NCBI RefSeq assembly: GCF_011305995.1
Contig: NZ_CP049910.1
Location: 6,152,501 to 6,216,500 of the forward strand
Origin: Diaphorobacter sp. HDW4A
Lineage (GTDB): Bacteria > Pseudomonadota > Gammaproteobacteria > Burkholderiales > Burkholderiaceae_C
Length of the DNA stretch: 64,000 nucleotides
Direction: 5' to 3'
Part shown: piece after piece, positions 26,767 to 36,664 of the stretch
Layout of the letters: every line of letters starts with the position of its first letter
Numbering within the stretch: the first letter of the stretch is position 1
Made by a program: the position numbers and the translations under genes
The notes under the pieces: generated by a model
Seen by the model: the letters and a program-made list of their open reading frames with translations, nothing else
Told to the model about the DNA's origin: nothing
Database searches by the model: none

Positions 26767-27657
26767 ATGTTTGAACTTTCCTTGCTGTGTACCGAGGACC
26801 GGGTCGAAGACCTGAGCGATGCGCTGGAGGCGCTGGATGCCCTGAGCGTGACCGTCGATGACGCCGACGCGCAGACCGACGCCGAGCAGGCGCTGTTCGG
26901 CGAGCCCGGCATGCCTGCTCCCAAGGGCGGCTGGAACCGCAGCCGCATCGTCGCGCTGTTCCAGACGCGCGAGCAGGCCGAAGAGGCCAAGGCTCTGCTG
27001 CAGGTGCAGGATTTCTTTGAGGGCAGCAAAATTCTGGGTCTGACCGAAGTCGAGGACCAGGATTGGGTGCGCATCACCCAGTCGCAGTTCGCGCCGGTCG
27101 ACATCACCGAAGATTTCTGGATCGTGCCTTCGTGGCATGAGCCGCCCGCCGCCGCCACGCACTGCATCCGCCTCGATCCGGGCCTGGCGTTCGGAACCGG
27201 CACGCATCCGACCACCCGCATGTGTTTGCGCTGGATCGCGAAAAACGTCAATCCGTCCAATCCACCTGCGCGCGTGCTCGACTACGGCTGTGGCTCCGGC
27301 ATTCTGGCGATCGGCGCGGCCAAGTTTGGAGCGAAGGACATCGTTGCGGTCGACATCGATCAGGCCGCAGTGGATTCCACGAACGCCAACGCCACCGCCA
27401 ACGATGTGACGCTGCATGCCGGTCTGCCGGACCAGGCCGTGGGCACATACAACGTGGTGCTTGCCAACATTCTGGCCACACCGCTTCGAATGCTTGCTCC
27501 GCTTCTGTGCTCGCATGTCCAGGCGAGTGGATCCCTCGTGATGGCTGGCATTCTCGAGCGTCAGGAAGACGAGCTCAAGGCGGCTTATGCGCCTTGGGTG
27601 CAGCTCGAGGTGAGCGACCGCGAGGATGGTTGGATCCTCATGACGGCCCGCCGCTGA
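26767..27657 (+). CDS. prmA: Ribosomal protein L11 methyltransferase PrmA
   Basis: This encodes 296 residues. The SAM-binding motif VLDYGCGSGILAIGAAK and the downstream NILATPLRMLAPLL match PrmA, which trimethylates residues on ribosomal protein L11. The ATG at 26767 has GAGGAAGAAGG upstream and is the family-typical start; earlier in-frame ATGs overlap accC and do not match the family. Confidence 0.95.
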   Translation: MFELSLLCTEDRVEDLSDALEALDALSVTVDDADAQTDAEQALFGEPGMPAPKGGWNRSRIVALFQTREQAEEAKALLQVQDFFEGSKILGLTEVEDQDWVRITQSQFAPVDITEDFWIVPSWHEPPAAATHCIRLDPGLAFGTGTHPTTRMCLRWIAKNVNPSNPPARVLDYGCGSGILAIGAAKFGAKDIVAVDIDQAAVDSTNANATANDVTLHAGLPDQAVGTYNVVLANILATPLRMLAPLLCSHVQASGSLVMAGILERQEDELKAAYAPWVQLEVSDREDGWILMTARR

Positions 27658-27750
27658 TGGCCGATATGTGATCTGCTACAAGGCTGTTGCTTCTGCTTGC
27701 ACGATGCGGCGGTAGTGTCGTTCGAAGGCAGCCCCTACAATGCAAAGCCG

Positions 27751-29553
27751 ATGAGCCAGATTACACGCTGCCCCGCCTGCCGAACCAGTTTCAGAGTTGT
27801 TGCCGACCAACTGAGGATATCAGGGGGGTGGGTGCGGTGTGGTCGCTGCAAGGAAGTGTTCGACGCATCGGCCAATCTGCTGGGGGATGTGCGCTACGCG
27901 CCAGTTCCGCAAGCCAAGGGTGGGTCTGCGGCTGAGGTTGCTGCGACGACCCCGGCCGCATCTTCCCCGTCACCGATGGCGCCAGTTCCACAGGACTCGC
28001 AGGTCTCACAGGTTTCACCCACACCTCCGGCGGCTTCCGTTGCGGCTCTTGCGAAGGAAGACATTCCACCGCCAGCACCGGCGGCGAGCGCCGCGCCGAC
28101 GGTGGTGGTGCCGCCCACTCCGGCCGCGAGCTTTGCGCAGAATGTTCCGGTGAAGGAGGATCGGCCGAATGTCTGGAGCAACGCGCGTGCGAGCGTTACG
28201 GGTTTCTCCAACGCCTCCATTCAGCATCTCGCGCAGGAAAGCGTCGAGGGCCGGGCCGACTCATCGCCAGTTGCTCCACCGGCACCTGTGGCTAGGCCAT
28301 GGGCAGGACATTTTTCTCCGGCACCGACGCCGCCACAGGTCCATTACGGCTCAAGGCTCGAAGCCAATGTTGTGCCGCCGGGCTGGAAGCCGGAGTCGGC
28401 AGGGCGCAAGCCTGCTGCGGCGGATGAACCGAGCGATGATTCTGAGTCGCGCGTCGAGCCCGCGTTTGTATCGTCACGACTGCAGGAAGAAGAGTCCAAG
28501 CCCGAGCCCGTTGTCGAGTCCGAATCGCAGAGCGAGGTGACCTCGCCGCTGATAGAGGTCCAAACGCGCAGCGAGCCCACGCTGGAAATGGAAAAGGCAG
28601 CACCCGATGCGCCGCATCCCGTCATCATTTCGCAGGACCCCGAACTGCTTTCGCAGCGCGGCACCGATGACGAAGATGACGATGGCGAAGAGATGCCTGA
28701 GCTCACTTTTGAGGCTTCGCGTCAGCATGATCTGGTCGATGAGCCAGTGATCATCGCCGAGCGGCATGCCGACGAAGTCGCTGCCGACAAGGAAGACGAA
28801 GCTCCAGCCGCAGATGCCGAACGTATGGAGCCGACGCTGGAGTCAACGCCGGACGAGGTGGTGCAGAACGCTGACGCCGAGGCTGAAGAGTCTGGCGAGC
28901 AGGCATCCACATCCCGAACATCCCACCAAGAAGACGACGTCCAGGCCAAGCCCGCTGACCAGGAGCCTGCAACGGCAGAGCAGCCGAAGGAAGAAGCAGA
29001 GCAAGAGCAGGCCGTCGCCAAACTGTCGGAAGACGAAGTGGGCTTCATGCGCGATGCGCGGCGCAAGGCGTTCTGGAGCAAGCCTGCGGTGCGTGGGCTT
29101 CTGCTGTTGGTTTCGCTGGGATTGGTTGCGGGATTTGCCGGTCAGTACGCGGTGGCGGAGCGCAACCGTCTCGCCGCGATGTACCCGGCGTTGCGCCCGG
29201 TGCTCGAGCAGTTGTGCCAGCCGCTGAAATGCGAGGTGGGCCTGCCGCGCCTGATTTCTTCGGTCGCTATCGACAGCTCGACCTTCACGCGCGTGCGTGA
29301 CGATGCGACGTCGTTCAATCTGCAGGTCGCGCTCAAGAGCACGGCCGACATGGTGCTGGAGATGCCCGCGTTGGAGTTGACGCTCACCGATTCGAGCGAC
29401 CAGCCGGTGCTGCGCCGCGTGCTCAAGCGTGAGGACACAGGTGCGCCCGCCGAGCTGGCGGCGCGTGGGGAGTGGAGCGGCGTCGTCAAGCTGCAGGTGC
29501 CCGAGGTCGCGGACCGCGTCACGGGGTATCGCCTGCTGGCCTTCTATCCCTGA
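27751..29553 (+). CDS. DUF3426 zinc-ribbon membrane protein
   Basis: This encodes 600 residues. The N-terminus has a paired-Cys ribbon (CPACRTSF, CGRCKEVFDA; MJ0042-type), then about 380 residues of Pro, Ala, Ser and Glu-rich low-complexity sequence, then one membrane helix (LLLLVSLGLVAGFAGQYAV), then the DUF3426 domain. Such architectures occur in Burkholderiales but the function is not established. Start 27751 matches the ribbon; an in-frame upstream ATG adds unrelated residues. It sits between prmA and a PfkB kinase in a likely operon. Confidence 0.82.
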   Translation: MSQITRCPACRTSFRVVADQLRISGGWVRCGRCKEVFDASANLLGDVRYAPVPQAKGGSAAEVAATTPAASSPSPMAPVPQDSQVSQVSPTPPAASVAALAKEDIPPPAPAASAAPTVVVPPTPAASFAQNVPVKEDRPNVWSNARASVTGFSNASIQHLAQESVEGRADSSPVAPPAPVARPWAGHFSPAPTPPQVHYGSRLEANVVPPGWKPESAGRKPAAADEPSDDSESRVEPAFVSSRLQEEESKPEPVVESESQSEVTSPLIEVQTRSEPTLEMEKAAPDAPHPVIISQDPELLSQRGTDDEDDDGEEMPELTFEASRQHDLVDEPVIIAERHADEVAADKEDEAPAADAERMEPTLESTPDEVVQNADAEAEESGEQASTSRTSHQEDDVQAKPADQEPATAEQPKEEAEQEQAVAKLSEDEVGFMRDARRKAFWSKPAVRGLLLLVSLGLVAGFAGQYAVAERNRLAAMYPALRPVLEQLCQPLKCEVGLPRLISSVAIDSSTFTRVRDDATSFNLQVALKSTADMVLEMPALELTLTDSSDQPVLRRVLKREDTGAPAELAARGEWSGVVKLQVPEVADRVTGYRLLAFYP

Positions 29554-29598
29554 TTCGCATTTTTTTGATTTTCACCTTTTTTAGATATTGGCTGAACT

Positions 29599-30498
29599 AT
29601 GGCTGTACTGATCTGTGGCTCTCTTGCCTACGACACCATCATGACCTTTGAGGGGCGCTTTGCCGAGCAGATCCTGCCCGATCAACTGCATATCCTGAAC
29701 GTCTCGTTCTTCGTGCCCACACTGCGCCGTGACTTTGGCGGCTGTGCGGGCAACATCGCCTACGCGGTCAAGCTGCTCGGTGCCGAGCCGCTGCCGATGG
29801 CGGTGATCGGCCATGACGGCGTGGACTACCTCACGCGCATGAAGAGCCAAAACATCGACACGCGCTTCGTGACCAAGCTCGAGGAGCTGCACACCGCGCA
29901 GTGCATGATCATCACCGACCGCGACAACAACCAGATCAACGGCTTTCACCCCGGTGCGATGTCGATGGCGCACGAGAACAAGATCACGGCCGACATCGGC
30001 GCGTCGGTCGGCATCATCTCGCCGGATGGTCGCGACGCGATGCTGCAGCACGCCGAGCAGTTCAAGACGGCGGGCATTCCTTTCGTGTTCGACCCGGGTC
30101 AGGCGATGCCGATGTTCAACGGCGAAGAATTGCGCCACTTTATCGAACTGGCCACTTGGGTCACGGTGAATGACTATGAAGGCAAGATGCTGTGCGATCG
30201 CACAGGCTGGAGCGAGGCCGAGATTTCGCGCAAGGTGCGCGGTCTGGTCGTGACGCTTGGCGGCGAGGGCTGCGATGTCTGGGAAAACGGCGAGCAGCAG
30301 CGCGTCGCCCCGGTCAAGGCCAAGGACGTGGTGGACCCCACCGGCTGCGGCGATGCATGGCGCGGCGCGCTGCTCTTCGGTCTGGAGCGCGGCTGGGCAC
30401 TGGCCAAGTGCGCGGAACTGGGCAACCGTATCGGCGCTTTGAAGATCGCCCAGCGCGGTCCGCAGAACTACACGCTGGATTTCACGCCCGAGGCCTGA
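29599..30498 (+). CDS. PfkB-family carbohydrate or adenosine-type kinase
   Basis: This encodes 299 residues. The PfkB C-terminal motif is DPTGCGDAWRGAL, with the catalytic Asp, and the N-terminal GGCAGNIAYAVKLLGAE holds the first motif. The family phosphorylates ribose, adenosine, sugars or related substrates. Substrate specificity cannot be read. It starts 45 bases after the DUF3426 gene, so it is likely co-transcribed, and ends at a strong terminator. Confidence 0.85.
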   Translation: MAVLICGSLAYDTIMTFEGRFAEQILPDQLHILNVSFFVPTLRRDFGGCAGNIAYAVKLLGAEPLPMAVIGHDGVDYLTRMKSQNIDTRFVTKLEELHTAQCMIITDRDNNQINGFHPGAMSMAHENKITADIGASVGIISPDGRDAMLQHAEQFKTAGIPFVFDPGQAMPMFNGEELRHFIELATWVTVNDYEGKMLCDRTGWSEAEISRKVRGLVVTLGGEGCDVWENGEQQRVAPVKAKDVVDPTGCGDAWRGALLFGLERGWALAKCAELGNRIGALKIAQRGPQNYTLDFTPEA

Positions 30499-30544
30499 CC
30501 GCTATTGTTCAGCGCACACACCGCGCGGCGTGACATCATATGAA

Positions 30545-30580
30545 ACCGCCCTGCTGTTAAAAGCAGGGCGGTTTTTTCTT
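30545..30580 (+). terminator. Terminator after the PfkB kinase gene
   Basis: ACCGCCCTGCT (30545-30555) pairs perfectly with AGCAGGGCGGT (30562-30572), followed by TTTTTCTT. It is a strong intrinsic terminator. Confidence 0.93.
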
Positions 30581-30727
30581 GCAACTGCGGCAGTGGATTG
30601 CTCGCAACAATTGAAACTGACGTATCGATATACTGAATAGCACGTGTTCACACTGAGAAGGGGCGTGGACCACGGGCTGGGCTCGCGGGCTGGTTCCAGC
30701 ATTCCATTCGTTGAAAGACTCGAACCT

Positions 30728-33700
30728 ATGCAATGGATCTTGATGGTGGTCGGAGGGCTTCTTGGAGCACTGGATGGAGAGATGTTGGCCGGTGCACTGC
30801 TGGGACTTGCGATCGGGCTGGTGTGGGTCGTGCGGGGCCTGAGGCGTGAAAACGACGACCTGAGCAAAAAGCTCGACGTGATGCACAAGCGACTGGGGCG
30901 GGTCGAGCGATTCATGTTGGGTAGTGGCGGTTCCGAACCGATGCGCGAGGCACAAGAGGAGCAGGCGGTGCAGGCCACCGCCGTCACACAAGAGATCGGC
31001 GAAGCGCCTTCGTTCGAGTTCACTCCGGAGACTGAACCCGAGCCGATGTCGGTGCCTGAGCGGGTTGCTCCGGCGACGCCCGTGAGTGCCGTTGAGCAGC
31101 CGACCATCGCAGCGGTTCAGGTGACCGGTCTCTGGCAGAGCACAAGGGAAGCGGTTGCGGCCTCCGTAGAGAGGGCCGTTCCCGAAGCCGTGTCGGCGAC
31201 AGAGACAGCGGCAGAGATCCAGGCATCTGCGCGCCAGGCCGAAATCGTCCGCAAGGCACCACCTGTGCCATCGGGGCCGTCCATTTTCGAGCGCGCATTT
31301 CTGGTGGCCAAGGGCTGGCTGTTTGGGGGCAACACGGTTTTGCGCATCGGCGTAGTGCTGCTGTTCATCGGCCTCGCATTCTTGCTTCGCTACGCGTCGG
31401 AGCGGGTGTCTCTGCCGGTTGAATATCGCTACGCGGGTGTAGCTTTCGCGGCCTTTGTGCTGCTGGCCATCGGCTGGCGGCTGCGCGAGAAACGCACCGC
31501 GTATGGGCTGATTTTGCAGGGCACGGGCATCGCGGTGCTGTATCTCACGATCTTCGCGGCGATGCGTCTGCACCCGCTGATATCGCCCAGTGTGGCGTTG
31601 GTGTTGTTGATTGTGGTGACCGCCTGCCTTGCCATGCTCGCGGTGCTGCAGAGCGCGATGGGGCTGGCGGTGGTCGCGGTGCTCGGTGGATTCGCCGCGC
31701 CGATTCTCACTTCGACCGGCAGTGGCAACCACGTGGCGCTGTTCAGCTACTTCGCGCTGCTGAACGCCGGTATCTTCGCCATTGCGTGGTTCCGCGCCTG
31801 GCGCTTGCTCAATCTGATCGGCTTCCTCGGCACCTTCGGCATCGGATTCGCATGGGGCATGCGTGCCTACAAGCCCGAGTTGTTCGCCAGCACCGAGCCG
31901 TTTCTGATCCTGTTTTTCCTGATGTATGTGGGCATCGGCCTGTTGTTTGCGCGGCGCAAGCTGATCGATGCAGCCACCGCGCCGCAGGATCGCCATGCGC
32001 TGCTGCGCTGGTCGGCGCGGCAGGCGGACTACATTGATGCCACCGTGCTGTTCGGCCCGCCCATTGTCGGTTTTGGTCTGCAGTGCGCGGTCATCGGCCA
32101 CATCGAGTTCGGCATGGCCTTCAGTGCGCTGGCGCTGGGGCTGTTCTACATGGTTCTGGCGCGCGTGATGCATGGCGGCGCGGCGGCCAAGCGCACCTCG
32201 CTGCTGATGGAGGTCTATCTCGCGCTTGGCGTGATTTTCGGCACGCTGGCGATTCCGCTTGCGCTCGATGCACGCTGGACGGCCGCCGCTTGGGCGGTCG
32301 AGGGGGCGGGCATCTTCTGGCTGGGGCTGCGTCAACAGCGGCTTGTGGCGCGCATATTCGCGCTGTTCCTGCAAGTCGCTGCCGCCTGCGCTTTCCTCAG
32401 CGAAATCAGACTGGGTGGCCAGACGCTGCTCGACGGCGCTCCGCTCGGCGCGCTGATGGTGGGCGCGGCCTTTCTGTTCAGCTTTCTGCAACTGCGCCGC
32501 ACTCCGCGCGAGTCGCTCGCGGGCTTCGAGCCCAAGGTCACGCCTGCGCTGGCGGTGCTCGGCCTCTCGTTTCTGTACCTGATCGCGCCGCTGTGCTTTG
32601 GCGTCAACTACACCGCGATGGCGTGGGCCGTGGCCGGACTTGCCACGCTGTACGCGGGGCTGCGTCTGCAGTCGCGCACATTCCTGTTCTGCGCGTTCGG
32701 CGTGCAGATTCTGGGCGCGATCCTGTTCTTCCTGAACATGGATGCGAGCGACGGGCAGGGCGGCGTGCTCGCCTCGGGCTGGCAGGGTTTGCTTAGCGCC
32801 ATGCTCATCGGTCTGATGATGATCGCGGGCATGGTGCTCGCCGTGCGCGATCCGCATGTCAAGCAAGAAACCGCTCTGGTGCGCGGTGTGAATCTGGTGC
32901 TGCTGCTGGGGCTGGTGTTCGTCAATCTGGCCGTGCTGTTCGTGCTGCCGTGGCGCACCGCGAGCGCCGTCTGGGCCGCGAGCGGGCTGCTCATTCTCTG
33001 GCTGGGCCTGCTGCTGGGACAACGCCTGAGCTTCTATTTCGGCATCGCGCTGCAGGTGTTCGGCGGTGCGGCGTTCCTGAGTGTGGCGGCTCCCGCGCTT
33101 TTGCAGAGCGTGGCGAGCGAGGGCCTGCGCCCGCTTGCGCACAGTGGCTTCTGGACGCCTGCGCTGGTCAGCATCGCCGCGCTCGTCGGCGCATGGCGAT
33201 TGCGTAAATCCGGTGCGAGCGAGCAGAACCTCGGCATTGGAGGCCTCAGCTTGCACGATCTATCGACGGTGCTGATGCTTTGGGGCGCGGTGTGGTGGGC
33301 GTTCGCCGTGCTTTGCGAAAACGTGCGCTTCGTTCCGCTTGCGCTGCGCGATTCCGTCTCGATTGCTGCGGCTTCCCTCACCGCTGCGATCTGGGGACTG
33401 GTCGCGCGCCGCGTGCGCTGGCGTGAGCTGGCGAGCCTCTGTCTTGCGCTCGCTCCTTGCGGATTGATGGTGCTGCTCAGCCTCTGGATGTCCGATCTGG
33501 AGCCGTTCGCCGATTGGCGTTGGGCGGCATGGCCGTTGCTGTTCGGGGTGCACCTGCTGTCGCTGCGTCTGCTTCCACCCCTGCTGCCCGCGCGCTTGCA
33601 GAGTGCCGCGCATGTGCTCGGTTGCTGGTTGCTGATCGGGGTGCTTGCGCTGGAGATGCGCCATCTCTTCGCCCTGCTGGCCGAGCAATACAACGCATGG

Positions 33701-34414
33701 CGCTGGCTGGGCTGGGCGCTGGTGCCCAGCGTCTATCTGCTGCTGATGGCGAGCCGTCTGCGCCTGCCCTGGCCGGTGCGTGACTTCGCGCGCGAGTACC
33801 GGCTGCATGCGGCCGCGCCCGTCGCGCTGGTCATGCTGTGCTGGTTCTGGCTCGCGAATCTGTTCAGCGATGGCGCGGCGCAGCCGCTGCCGTTCGTGCC
33901 GCTGGTGAATCCGCTCGAAATCGGCTTGTTGATCGTGCTGTTCGCGCTGTATCGCTGGAGCGCCAACTGCCTCGATGAGGTCGCGACCGACAAGGGCATG
34001 CTCAACCAGTCGCGGCAGGTGATCGCGGGGGCGTCGATCTTCGCGCTGCTCACGATGATGGTCTGCCGCGCCGCTCACCATCTGTTTGGCGTGCCGTTCG
34101 ACGCGCAGGCCCTTGGCAACTCGATGCTGGTGCAGGCCGGGCTGTCGCTGGTCTGGACGCTGTTCGCGCTGGCGCTGACCATCGCGGGCACGCGCCTCGT
34201 GCGCCGCGATCTATGGATGACGGGCGCGGTGCTGGTCGGCATCGTGGTGGTCAAGATGTTCTTCATCGAACTGGGCAACAGCGGCAGCCTGGAGCGCATC
34301 ATTTCCTTCATCGGGGTTGGCGTGCTGCTGCTGGTGGTTGGATACTTCTCGCCATTGCCGCCGCGCCGCGAGCAGGCGGTGCCCTCCGACCAGCCCGAGA
34401 AAGTGATTGCATGA
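30728..34414 (+). CDS. DUF2339 multi-helix membrane protein
   Basis: This encodes 1,228 residues. A short N-terminal helix and acidic linker lead into about 20 or more hydrophobic helices interrupted by short polar loops, the DUF2339 pattern. Its function is unknown; it is large and probably in the inner membrane. Overlap with the next gene by ATGA at 34411 implies translational coupling with DUF3999. Start 30728 was chosen because earlier in-frame codons extend into a low-complexity region; the ribosome binding site is weak. Confidence 0.82.
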   Translation: MQWILMVVGGLLGALDGEMLAGALLGLAIGLVWVVRGLRRENDDLSKKLDVMHKRLGRVERFMLGSGGSEPMREAQEEQAVQATAVTQEIGEAPSFEFTPETEPEPMSVPERVAPATPVSAVEQPTIAAVQVTGLWQSTREAVAASVERAVPEAVSATETAAEIQASARQAEIVRKAPPVPSGPSIFERAFLVAKGWLFGGNTVLRIGVVLLFIGLAFLLRYASERVSLPVEYRYAGVAFAAFVLLAIGWRLREKRTAYGLILQGTGIAVLYLTIFAAMRLHPLISPSVALVLLIVVTACLAMLAVLQSAMGLAVVAVLGGFAAPILTSTGSGNHVALFSYFALLNAGIFAIAWFRAWRLLNLIGFLGTFGIGFAWGMRAYKPELFASTEPFLILFFLMYVGIGLLFARRKLIDAATAPQDRHALLRWSARQADYIDATVLFGPPIVGFGLQCAVIGHIEFGMAFSALALGLFYMVLARVMHGGAAAKRTSLLMEVYLALGVIFGTLAIPLALDARWTAAAWAVEGAGIFWLGLRQQRLVARIFALFLQVAAACAFLSEIRLGGQTLLDGAPLGALMVGAAFLFSFLQLRRTPRESLAGFEPKVTPALAVLGLSFLYLIAPLCFGVNYTAMAWAVAGLATLYAGLRLQSRTFLFCAFGVQILGAILFFLNMDASDGQGGVLASGWQGLLSAMLIGLMMIAGMVLAVRDPHVKQETALVRGVNLVLLLGLVFVNLAVLFVLPWRTASAVWAASGLLILWLGLLLGQRLSFYFGIALQVFGGAAFLSVAAPALLQSVASEGLRPLAHSGFWTPALVSIAALVGAWRLRKSGASEQNLGIGGLSLHDLSTVLMLWGAVWWAFAVLCENVRFVPLALRDSVSIAAASLTAAIWGLVARRVRWRELASLCLALAPCGLMVLLSLWMSDLEPFADWRWAAWPLLFGVHLLSLRLLPPLLPARLQSAAHVLGCWLLIGVLALEMRHLFALLAEQYNAWRWLGWALVPSVYLLLMASRLRLPWPVRDFAREYRLHAAAPVALVMLCWFWLANLFSDGAAQPLPFVPLVNPLEIGLLIVLFALYRWSANCLDEVATDKGMLNQSRQVIAGASIFALLTMMVCRAAHHLFGVPFDAQALGNSMLVQAGLSLVWTLFALALTIAGTRLVRRDLWMTGAVLVGIVVVKMFFIELGNSGSLERIISFIGVGVLLLVVGYFSPLPPRREQAVPSDQPEKVIA

Positions 34415-35850
34415 TGCGCGCCCTGTTCGTCCGTTTGGCCTGTTCGCTGGTGGTCGGTGCCGGTCTTTCCACAAGCGCCGTCAGCAAGGAGCAGCTTGCG
34501 GACTTCGGCCAGCGCCTGCCGCTCACCCTGCAGGGCGAGGGTCCGTGGTACGGCGTGGCGATTCCCATGGAGGTGCGGATGTCGGCGTCGCACGCCGATC
34601 TGAGTGACCTGCGCGTGTTTGATGCAGGCGGGGAGAGCGTACCCTTCGCGCTCGTGACCGACGCCGCCGCGCCTGCCACGAACACGCTGCGTGATGGTGG
34701 TCCGGTGCGATTGTTTCCGTTGCGCACGCCGGTGGCGGCAGGTGCCGCGCAGCCCGACATCCGGATCCAACAGAACGGCACCATCGTCGAGTTGCGCACG
34801 ACGCGGCCCGCTACCGCAGCGAGTGCGGATCAGAAAGACAAGGTGTATGGCTGGCTGATCGACGCGAGCAAGATCGACTTTCCTCTGGAGCGATTGCAAC
34901 TCGATTGGAGCAGCAGAGGTGAAGGCTTTCAGAGTTTCAGCATTGAGGCCAGCGACGATCTGCAGCGCTGGAGTCATTGGGGCAGCGGCCAGATCGCGCG
35001 CCTGAGTTTCGAGGGCGAGCGCCTCGACGTCAGCGAGATCAAGCTGTCAGGACAAAAGGCGCGCTATCTGCGGTTGCTGTGGCCGCGCGATGCGACAGCG
35101 GTGGAGGTGAAGAGCGCGCGCCTGCTCGGCAGCACACGGACCCGCTCTCCTGCGCCGCTTGCCTGGTCCGAGCCCATCGCAGGTCGGCTGGAAAAGGACG
35201 GCGAGTTTCGCTGGCAGCTTCCGCAGTCCCTGCCGCTGCAGCGGGTGCGCGTCGCACTCTCCAAGGAGGTGGAGTACACCGTCGCGCCGGTCGATCTGTC
35301 CGGACGCGATGTGCAGAAGTCCTCGTCCACGATGGCATCCCAGCGCCGTGAGCGCCAGGACAACTACTGGCGGCCGCTAGCACGTGGTGTGCTGTATCGC
35401 CTGCCCGTCGATGGGCGCACGGTGCAGGTCGACGAGCTGGAGATCGCGAGCTTCGAGCCAGTCAACGAGTTGCGCCTGCGCGTCGACAGCCGGGGTGCGG
35501 GACTGGGTGGCCAGGTGCCGCAGCTGAGCGTGGCGATGCCGTCGAGCCGGTTGGTGTTTCTCGCGCGTGACAAGGCCCCGTATGAACTGGCATTTGTCAA
35601 CGCCAAGGCGCGTGCGGCCGATCTGCCATTGAACGTGCTGATCCCTGGCTACAACGATGACAAGCCGCCCGTGTGGGACCGCGCTTCGCTCGCACCGTTC
35701 AACTTGGCACAGGCAACTGCGGACGCGCAGTCTGCCGCGATCAAGGATGCTTCGGCGCGCGACTGGAAGAAGTACAGCCTGTGGGCGATGTTGCTTCTGG
35801 GTGTGGGCATGCTGGTACTGATGGCCAGCAGCCTGATCCGCAAGAAGTGA
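34411..35850 (+). CDS. DUF3999 exported membrane-anchored protein
   Basis: This encodes 479 residues. An N-terminal signal or anchor (LFVRLACSLVVGAGLSTSAV) is followed by a long beta-rich periplasmic domain and a C-terminal membrane helix (LWAMLLLGVGMLVLMASSL). DUF3999 proteins often sit beside DUF2339; the overlap here suggests a complex. No catalytic motif is visible. Confidence 0.82.
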   Translation: MMRALFVRLACSLVVGAGLSTSAVSKEQLADFGQRLPLTLQGEGPWYGVAIPMEVRMSASHADLSDLRVFDAGGESVPFALVTDAAAPATNTLRDGGPVRLFPLRTPVAAGAAQPDIRIQQNGTIVELRTTRPATAASADQKDKVYGWLIDASKIDFPLERLQLDWSSRGEGFQSFSIEASDDLQRWSHWGSGQIARLSFEGERLDVSEIKLSGQKARYLRLLWPRDATAVEVKSARLLGSTRTRSPAPLAWSEPIAGRLEKDGEFRWQLPQSLPLQRVRVALSKEVEYTVAPVDLSGRDVQKSSSTMASQRRERQDNYWRPLARGVLYRLPVDGRTVQVDELEIASFEPVNELRLRVDSRGAGLGGQVPQLSVAMPSSRLVFLARDKAPYELAFVNAKARAADLPLNVLIPGYNDDKPPVWDRASLAPFNLAQATADAQSAAIKDASARDWKKYSLWAMLLLGVGMLVLMASSLIRKK

Positions 35851-35890
35851 GCCACTGACGAATGCCGGTGATATTCGGCGAGGCCGAAAA

Positions 35891-35924
35891 AAAGCCCGGT
35901 GCTTTCACACCGGGCTTTGCTGTT
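35891..35924 (+). terminator. Terminator after DUF3999
   Basis: AAAGCCCGGTG (35891-35901) pairs with CACCGGGCTTT (35908-35918), with AAAAAA-type sequence upstream and TTTGC downstream. It can function in both directions, which suits the convergent histone-like gene. Confidence 0.88.
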
Positions 35925-35946
35925 TCCTGAAAGGAAGCTTGCCTGA

Positions 35947-36555
35947 TTAGGGCTTGCCGCCTGTCGGGAAAGGCCACGCAGCCTGAGGATTCAGCGTGGT
36001 TTGTGCAGCAGGAGCGGCAGCAGCAGCGGCCGCAGGGGCAGCAGCGGCAGGCTTGGCAGCAGCCTTCTTCGAAGCCTTCTTGGCAGCAGGCTTCTTTGCA
36101 GCAGCCGGCTTCTTCGCAGCTACGGCCTTCTTGGCAGCAGCAGGCTTCTTCGCGGCAGCAGCCTTCTTGGCTGGGGCTGCCTTCTTTGCGGCTACGGCCT
36201 TCTTGGCTGGAGCTGCCTTCTTTGCGGCCACGGCCTTCTTGGCTGGAGCTGCCTTCTTTGCGGCTACGGCCTTCTTGGCTGGAGCTGCCTTCTTTGCGGC
36301 TACGGCCTTCTTGGCTGGAGCTGCCTTCTTCGCGGCTACGGCCTTCTTGGCTGGAGCTGCCTTCTTCGCGGCTACGGCCTTCTTGGCTGGAGCTGCCTTC
36401 TTCGCGGCTACGGCCTTCTTGGCTGGTGCAGCCTTCTTCGCAGGAGCAGCCTTCTTTGCAGCTACGGCCTTTTTCGCCGGAGCAGCCTTCTTGGCCACGG
36501 TTGCTTTCTTTGCAGGAGCTGCCTTCTTAGCAGCGGTCTTCTTCGCAGTTGCCAT
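35947..36555 (-). CDS. Histone H1-like DNA-binding protein
   Basis: This encodes 202 residues, mostly KKAAPAKKAVAA-type repeats, with a C-terminal Ala/Pro-rich segment ending LNPQAAWPFPTGGKP. Betaproteobacterial H1-like proteins of this type bind DNA nonspecifically and compact the nucleoid. AAGGAG lies six bases before ATG 36555; an ATG one codon earlier is too close. It is not in an operon with nrdB, which lies upstream on the same strand behind a large hairpin. Copy number of the internal repeats may vary between strains. Confidence 0.9.
   Translation of the reverse strand: MATAKKTAAKKAAPAKKATVAKKAAPAKKAVAAKKAAPAKKAAPAKKAVAAKKAAPAKKAVAAKKAAPAKKAVAAKKAAPAKKAVAAKKAAPAKKAVAAKKAAPAKKAVAAKKAAPAKKAVAAKKAAPAKKAAAAKKPAAAKKAVAAKKPAAAKKPAAKKASKKAAAKPAAAAPAAAAAAAPAAQTTLNPQAAWPFPTGGKP
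36176..36427. repeat. 36-bp tandem repeat inside the histone-like gene
   Basis: Seven near-identical 36-base units (starts at 36176, 36212, 36248, 36284, 36320, 36356 and 36392) encode the KKAAPAKKAVAA 12-mer. Units differ by a few substitutions. Slippage would change protein length by multiples of 12. Confidence 0.85.
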
Positions 36556-36664
36556 CATTTTCTCCTTGGGTCGATTAGCAAAGAGCACCCCGTGTCTACT
36601 TTGGACACAGAGCGATTCATGGCACCGGGATGTTGGATGTCCATCTCACTGCCACAAATACGGT

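Noticed and set aside
30557..33256. Minus-strand frame of about 900 codons opposite DUF2339
   Set aside because: It is Gln-, Arg- and His-rich low complexity, typical of the antisense of a hydrophobic Leu/Ala/Val gene.
36176..36427. CRISPR-like periodic repeat
   Set aside because: Repeats are contiguous, in frame and lack unique spacers; they encode histone-like repeats.
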